A DNA stretch of 64,000 bases from Biscogniauxia marginata. Lineage: Eukaryota; Ascomycota; Sordariomycetes; Xylariales; Xylariaceae. Within the stretch, counting starts at the first letter, position 1, and the number at the start of each line of letters is the position of its first letter. The position numbers and the translations under genes were made by a program. Positions 57,547-64,000 of the stretch are shown here, one piece after another. The stretch covers positions 496,001 through 560,000 of the forward strand of contig MU404058.1 of the NCBI GenBank assembly GCA_022695795.1, read 5' to 3'. Under the pieces are notes generated by a model, which worked only from the letters and a program-made list of their open reading frames with translations, was not told the DNA's origin and did no database searches.

Positions 57547-60500
57547 TTATATATAGGACTTAATAGAGGCTTGGTATAATACAACACAAGTTACGTTGTC
57601 GAGGATATGTAAGCTTAGGTAGGGTGAAGCAGTCAGTAAACATGCTTGGGTATTGCAAGCTTCAGATGGATTGGTTACTAGGGTAATGAGGAATGTGTTA
57701 AGTACGAGAGTGGAGGTGAGAGCAGAGATGGTGTCGCTTAATAGGTGGATCATTCTGACAGACAGCAACACAAACACCAACATCATGTACCACTGTAGTA
57801 ATGGTGTGATGGATGTTGGATAGTGTGTTGAAGATAGTGGATGGTGATGGTCAGGTAGAATAATTGAATAAGAGATGGAGTGAATAAGCAATGAAGGGAT
57901 CAAGTGATGGCATGATGGAGTGATGAAGTGATGAAGATGAAATGGTAGATGGGTAAAGGTAGTAGTAGGCAAGGAAGAGAGAAGAGAGAAGAAGGAAGTA
58001 GGGTGGAAATGTTGGATGGGTTGAAGAGATAAGGAAGGATGGAAAAAATAAACAAGACAAAAATAGAAAATGGAAAACAGAAATAAGAAAAAAAAATTAC
58101 ATACAGGGCTTGACAACTGTGTTGCTAACCCTAACCCACCACACACTCTCACAATTTTGGCTTATTTACTTTTTGCCCTTTTAAGTACCCACGTCAACGT
58201 GCCGTATCGGTACTCGACGTGCGTACCTGTAAGTGTGCCCCTTCGGCCAATCTCTGTTGCCCTAGTTCTGCTCTTCGCCGTATGAGGTAGAGGTAGAAAC
58301 CAGGTCGAATCGAGCGACCTAGAGTTTTCCGAGAGTGTCAACGTAAACAATAAATACCAAAATGGACGCAGAAGTAGTTGTCGATACTTACCTGGTGTGT
58401 TGTACCTAGGGAAGAAGCAGTTCTTAAGGATAGACGGCTTGGCAGGTTGGTGGGTTGGCTCTGTTCTGTGACTTGTGATAAGATCAGTATTATTTCTTGC
58501 GTGTAGTTGTCGGTGCTAATGTGCGTTTGGATTTTGCTTTGGTACATGCTAAAAGATTGGAGCTGTACTCAGTAGAACATCACCGCGCTATGGTAGCTAT
58601 GTAGCCGTTGGCATTGTGAATATATATTGGAGAAGGACTTGGGAGAGGTGTAGTATGGCTGTGGGGTTAAAAGGTAGCGAGGGCTTGTAGGGAATGGGCA
58701 CAATGGAGGGTAGAAGGGTCAGTGGAGGATGAATGGTAGGTGAAGAGCTGGGTATTGATCAAGGACTGAATTATCTGGTGCGCTGATTTGGGATGTGGTG
58801 AAGTATGGGATGTAATTACGTACCTGTGGTCCGGTCATGGCCTTGTACCAGTGGCCGGGGAAGCCTACCCAGAGAAAGGCTGAAGTGGCAGACAGTAGTT
58901 TATATTATAGTAAAGGGCTTCAAGGTATTAAATAGGAAATTGTGAGAAATAAATGTGTGTGGTGGAAGATTGTGAAGAAGGAATGAGTAGAGAGGGTGAA
59001 GAGGACGAAGAGGGGAGGAGGGCACTGGATTTATACGAAACTGTTGCGGGTCTGTTGGTACAATCATTCCCTGGGCGTCCCTACTGAGAACAATAGACTT
59101 GACCAGTACTTGGCATAAACCTATTGTTAGCCTACGTGTTGCCATGTAGGTTATTGTTGGCCCACGTGCTTGCCCGCCGTGATGCCAACTCGAGTTAGCA
59201 TACGTACTGCCCAACCTTATTCGGCAAACGTGTTGTCAGGGAAAACTGTTGTCTCCATGGAGCTATTGGAAATTGATCTGTAGCTGATTAGCCACCAGTA
59301 GCCCCGTGTAGAATCGTCTTGTACCTGGTTACTCGTCGTATGAGGGTCCTACATCTTACTGTACTTTTACCTTTTCAGCTTAGGAATCCTAGGGCCTACG
59401 ACACATTTTGATACCAGTTGCCGTTAATCACTAAATAACTATTTTTGGACATGTCCTGATAGTACATACAATACATCGACGTCAACCCTCTTCGTTCTGT
59501 CTCTCCAATAGTTAATAAATGTGTTTTGTTCATACCGTGATCAGCTTCTACCGTGACCTGATGAACACGATCGCTAACGCAAAACGACACAGTGAATGGG
59601 GCTTGAGGTTGTGTCGTAAATAAAATTAGTGCTAGCTTCTAGGTTACAGGGCTTTCCCCTTTACCGTAGCCCATGAGACACCGAAAGCCCCCCTAATACA
59701 CCCACTCGTACATGGCGTAGTGATCGCTAACATTCTTCAAGATAGATACAGTGTAAAGCCTTGTCATGCTAGATCTACAGAATTACAGGAGCGATACGTT
59801 TCCACGGACCGACACTCCTGTCGAAAAAAACACTTGCCCTTGCCCACCGACACGAAGCCTAACACCCTACATACTCGCAAAAGAGCCACGATTAGTGGAA
59901 TCGAACGTATTCGGCCACCCGCAAATTTCCACAAAGCAGAGTCAGTAAAATAGCACCCGAGTATATTCCACGAAACAGAGTTCCCAAAGTTCTCTACGTG
60001 GTGATAATGGGTGTAGAAGAATGCGACACGGTACATATTCTATGAGGTATATGACAGTATTGTTATTGGGCGAATAACTACCTATCACTGACGATACACG
60101 AATTTTAGAGCCTCTTGAACCCACACAGCCGCTTTTGGTTCCCAGCCGTCCTTGTACTGGATATTCCCACTGGCGAAAATCTCTCGCTCTCAAGCTTCCT
60201 GACAGTGGATGGCGACCTGCAGGTTCTCGGTAAGAAGTTCCAGAGTATTATGTCCTGGAGATCGGAGACCAGCCAACTCTACACACATGGTCTGTCTGGA
60301 TAATTGTAGGAATTACTTGGGACGCGACTGGTAGGTGGAAAGCAACAGCCACATGAACCTTGATATTTACTCTATTCATAATGGAGCGTGGCCAGGTCTG
60401 GATAAAATTGGAATTTGCGTTCTAGCTACAAGCTATGTTCTGGTAATATCTTGGGGGCAAATCCATCCACTATCCAGATCCTACATAGGTCTCGGCCCCC

Positions 60501-63500
60501 TAGGGGAAGACGAGAATACTGGAAGCGCCTGCCTAGGCGACCCTAGTAGTTTCACAGCATACCTGGAAGTAACCAAGTTCTTCCAGGAGATTTGCCCTCG
60601 TTATTGACGCTGGGGAGCCTGGCTAGAGGCCCCCCAAGCTATTTCTTTGCCTCTCAGACGGAACGGAACGGAACACGGAGTCTTTGCTTTATCACCATAC
60701 TAACTAATTATACTATACAAGGTGTGATAATGACCGACTCAGATTGACTAGATAGGCGACCTGGTAGAAGCCCCTGAATATTTCTTTTGCGCCGGACACG
60801 ATCTCACCTGTAGGAGCCCACGGTAACGGTTAGAGCATCATCATGTACACCATTGGGCTTAATTTGTGAATAGCTCCATGTATCAAGCTAGAGATAGATA
60901 GGTAGGTAGCTAGGTGAGGCTGCTTCACACGCCTCATACCCTTAGTGAGGTTTGCGAGGGCAGGTCTTTCCCCCTTGCTTTAGGCGTTAAATATGCCAAC
61001 TAACCAAGCAACCAACTACACAGGCCTCGGGAAAGAAGAAAGCCATCGAGGTTGCAATGCTGGGAATAAGAATATATTATAGATAGAATATCAATTACTT
61101 TCTATGGGCCTATCGCACGTTTGGTATTGAAGAGAAGAACCAAACTTCATACTACTGAAGCGTAGGATTCTAATCATTCTGTCTATAGTAAATGTAGCCC
61201 CTGATTAACTACAGGGCCTCTCATTTTGTAAACGGCGATAGTCGTGTATGTAGAATGGAGTATTATAGGAATCGGACACACGTGTCCGTATCTGTCGCAA
61301 GAACTGGGAATCTTCGTCTACAGAATTGTTTTTTTCTGTGATTCTGCCATAATTCTGTAGGGGTATCGAGCCTTGCTACTGTTTCGCGATGCTGGGTTTA
61401 GTCTGTCCGAATCCATCGTGGCCTGGATCTTGAAGACCTAGCCCTAATTGAAAGTGCTCTGCAGGTATTCCTTCCGCCCATTTCTTGTTCAAGGAAAGTA
61501 TTGTGCGCTCTGTTTCGGCATATTCATTGCACTTGATCAATCTCTGTTAGCCACGGCGATACTTTATGCTAGGTCTCTAGACTTTCCTGGTGACGAGGTG
61601 AGATCTCTTCTCCTAAACCCAATCTGTGTTCTCGATAATATTGAAGATTGTCGGATTTTGATATGTCAACGTTTTCGTATAGGCTGTCTTCGGACCTTAG
61701 ACCATTCAAACTCTGGTCGGATCATCAATGCTGGTGGTTATAGGATATTCTTTGAACATTGTCGGTAAGGTTGGGTATCGTGGGCGGGAGACCTGGGCTC
61801 TACCCGGCACTCAAATTCTAGTTGAAGCTATTATTTCCGCTCCATACCCTATTGTATCGCTTCGGGTAGAAGGTTCCGGTCGGGGCGGCGGCGCCTCGGG
61901 GTGTACAGGATATTGGCCTCTAAAGGCTGTGGACAGCTTAGCAGAAACGGCGGATGGTGTTGTTGCGCCTGGAGGCATTCCATCCTTGTTAGCAATGGAC
62001 AGTCAGTCGGAAATGTCCTTAGGGCCTCTTCCGTACACTCTCGCCAGTGTTTAGTTGCTCGCTCAATCGCCCGACCCCTGGCCTCGCTTAGCAAGGAGTT
62101 GACGTGGGATATAGGGGTGTAGTGTCGTTTCGGCTAATAATTCTTTAATGGCTGCATGTATGATATGGATGATCTCTCAGTGGTCCCCCATTTTTTTTTT
62201 CTTTTTTATAGTTCGGATGGTAAACACACCCGCAGTTGACAGGTGGCATCCCGCGTTGATCCTACGTCGGGGACAATTGATATGAGGTTGTAGCACTTGA
62301 CATATTTCTATTGGGAGTTGGCAGTTTTAGGAGCACTGTTGCCATTTCATCGTTGTGCCGGTGTGACGCAGAATTTCTTTTTTTTTCAGACGACATATTC
62401 CCCCGTCACGCGTTTATCCAGGATATTTTCGAATTCGGCACACTCGAGAACGCTGTGTACAGCCATCATTTCTAGTACGAGGAAGCATTGGCCTGCTCTC
62501 TGTTCACATTTCTTTGGGGCAAAAACTTGCTGCGTCCCCCACCAGCGATACTACACAGGTAGGAATATATTCACGTTGATTATATCAGGAACACTGAAGG
62601 CATCTACTGAGGGTTATTAATTCAATTAATGATAGTACCTATCTCAAGAGTCAAAACCAGCACAAGGTTAATTAAACAATGCGTAAGAATGTGCTCTGAC
62701 AGCTGAAAATTGGTCGAGAAGGTTCTATTGGTGCCAATATGGCCCATCACATAACCATCGGGTATGATGATACTCTAAGTGCATAGGATATGTTAAGATA
62801 CCGGGCGATGAGGTTTCTTGATTAGGTAAAAGGGCTAATCTAAAGGATGGGAGGACCTGTCCCTCGTATATGTGATGGCTAGGAATGTATTGTGCTTGTG
62901 CATTACAGCAGTCACCTTGACGTCGATTTGAGCACAACGATCCGGCGGTGCCGCCATAGGGTCCTCTTGGGAACGGATAATAAGAGATGGTACGATCACA
63001 GCATCGAATGATATCCCGGAATATAAAAAGAAGAGCCGGTCTAGATGGCAGTGCCTCAGTTTCCCAAGGGACCGAGTTTAAGCTCTAGTGGTGGTTCGAA
63101 TTTGAAATATCGTGTGGTAAAAGAATACATAGATAGCACTTTTCACAACTAACTGTAGGATAGACCGTTCGGGATGGAGCCGATTAATCTGAGGTAGGTA
63201 GTAGAGGAATAGAAAGTTGGCGAATGTACCTGATACTTTACAAATACCTGTTAAGAGCTTGGCCTACCATCGTGGCTTACAGCCACAAGAACACAGTATA
63301 CAAGCAAATGTTCTCGGTAGATAAAAGAGTAATTTGGGTGTAGCGTGACGTGTACCTTTAATTCTAGCTCCTCATGCAACAGGGTTATCACATATGCTTA
63401 AAGGAGGCCTGCATAATGACGATGCCTTCCAGGACCAGTAACGATTATTGGCACGGGTTGCATTAAGCCTTTTGCCTCGACGACTGGTTGAGAGCTTGAA

Positions 63501-64000
63501 GCCAGATAATGGCATAAAATTCAAGATCTTGTGGGGAGCTGGGCATTTCCTCTAGCCCATGAACTATTCCTAGGTTCTAGAGCTAGATTGGGAAGTATAT
63601 ATTCGTTGATGTTAGGTTCATGAATCAAAAGATACGTAACGATGATAGTATAGAAGAGGAATTAGGCTTATTAATTATAGAATCTATGGATCAATCGTGT
63701 TACTTTATCGCCTCCCACATGTCAGACTAGAGTATACCAGATATTAACGAGGGTGGGCTAACACTCCAGAGAATAAAAGTTGTGTGACCCAGCCAACCCC
63801 ACCACGCCAGCCGCTCTCCTCAAAAGGGTAACAGAATATCCAATCTGCAGGTTTGATATCCTAGGTCAAATTATATGCCACATGCACGCGTGACTAAGTC
63901 GTCACAGTTGTACAGCAACGGTATTCTACTAGAGTTCAGCGTCCCATGTCGTGTTTGGTTTCGCACGACGAAGATCGAAGATCAAAGATCACATGTGAAA
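57547..64000. other. gene-poor tail, no gene seen
   Basis: About 6.4 kb with only short, overlapping frames. Contains GATG-rich simple sequence near 57840-57960, a telomere-like CTAACCCTAACCC at 58135-58147 and a T-run near 62190-62208. Any genes here would be small, spliced or non-coding. Confidence 0.4.

Noticed and set aside
57547..58152. 201-codon minus-strand frame rich in F, S, L and H.
   Set aside because: Reads through GATG-type simple sequence; composition unlike a folded protein.
1..64000. CRISPR arrays, bacterial operons or insertion sequences.
   Set aside because: Spliced fungal genes throughout; no regularly spaced repeats and no bacterial-type transposase seen.

Overview
The window reads as nuclear DNA of a filamentous ascomycete (Pezizomycotina; a Sordariomycete is my best guess). 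The reasons are short 45-180 nt GT-AG introns with CTAAC-like branch sites, fungus-specific families (tannase, Ugo1, HET, NLR-like ankyrin proteins), well-spaced single genes on both strands, and AT-rich decayed stretches that look like repeat-induced point mutation (RIP). Protein-level calls come from reading motifs by eye. Exon joins were chosen so that splice signals and reading frame agree; they are not confirmed by transcripts.

Layout. 0-6.3 kb: the 3' end of an MFS transporter, a secreted tannase/feruloyl esterase (4 exons, one of 25 nt), a Pol III/SINE-like relic, an unknown 231-aa protein and a frameshifted sulfotransferase-like gene. 7.2-11.7 kb: housekeeping genes for ribosome biogenesis (nop10 and nob1, convergent) and an unknown membrane protein with a PPxY motif. 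12.1-14.4 kb: a decayed HET-domain gene in AT-rich DNA. 14.4-16.8 kb: a secreted L-amino-acid oxidase with 8 exons. 19.5-40.8 kb: an accessory block built around ankyrin proteins. It holds a 1753-aa hydrolase-like/NACHT-like/ankyrin/ZZ-finger protein, a divergent unknown partner, an ankyrin-subtilisin (S8) protein, a small secreted or membrane protein, a hotdog thioesterase, and a second divergent pair made of an unknown membrane-anchored protein and a 1040-aa ankyrin protein. 41.8-49.6 kb: a GC-rich orphan, a mitochondrial gamma-butyrobetaine-hydroxylase-like dioxygenase, rrp15, a mitochondrial [2Fe-2S] ferredoxin and ugo1. 49.6-64 kb: a gene-poor tail with dispersed degenerate repeats and coding relics, and no gene I can defend.

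How it fits together. The 41.8-49.6 kb block and the nop10/nob1 block look like conserved core genome (ribosome assembly and mitochondrial functions). The 12-41 kb block resembles the fast-evolving non-self-recognition repertoire of fungi: a HET relic, an NLR-like protein and an ankyrin-S8 protein. The most unusual points are two divergent pairs in each of which an ankyrin protein shares a roughly 570-bp intergenic region with an unrecognised protein, and an NLR-like protein that appears to have lost both its esterase serine and its Walker A lysine while keeping an intact reading frame.
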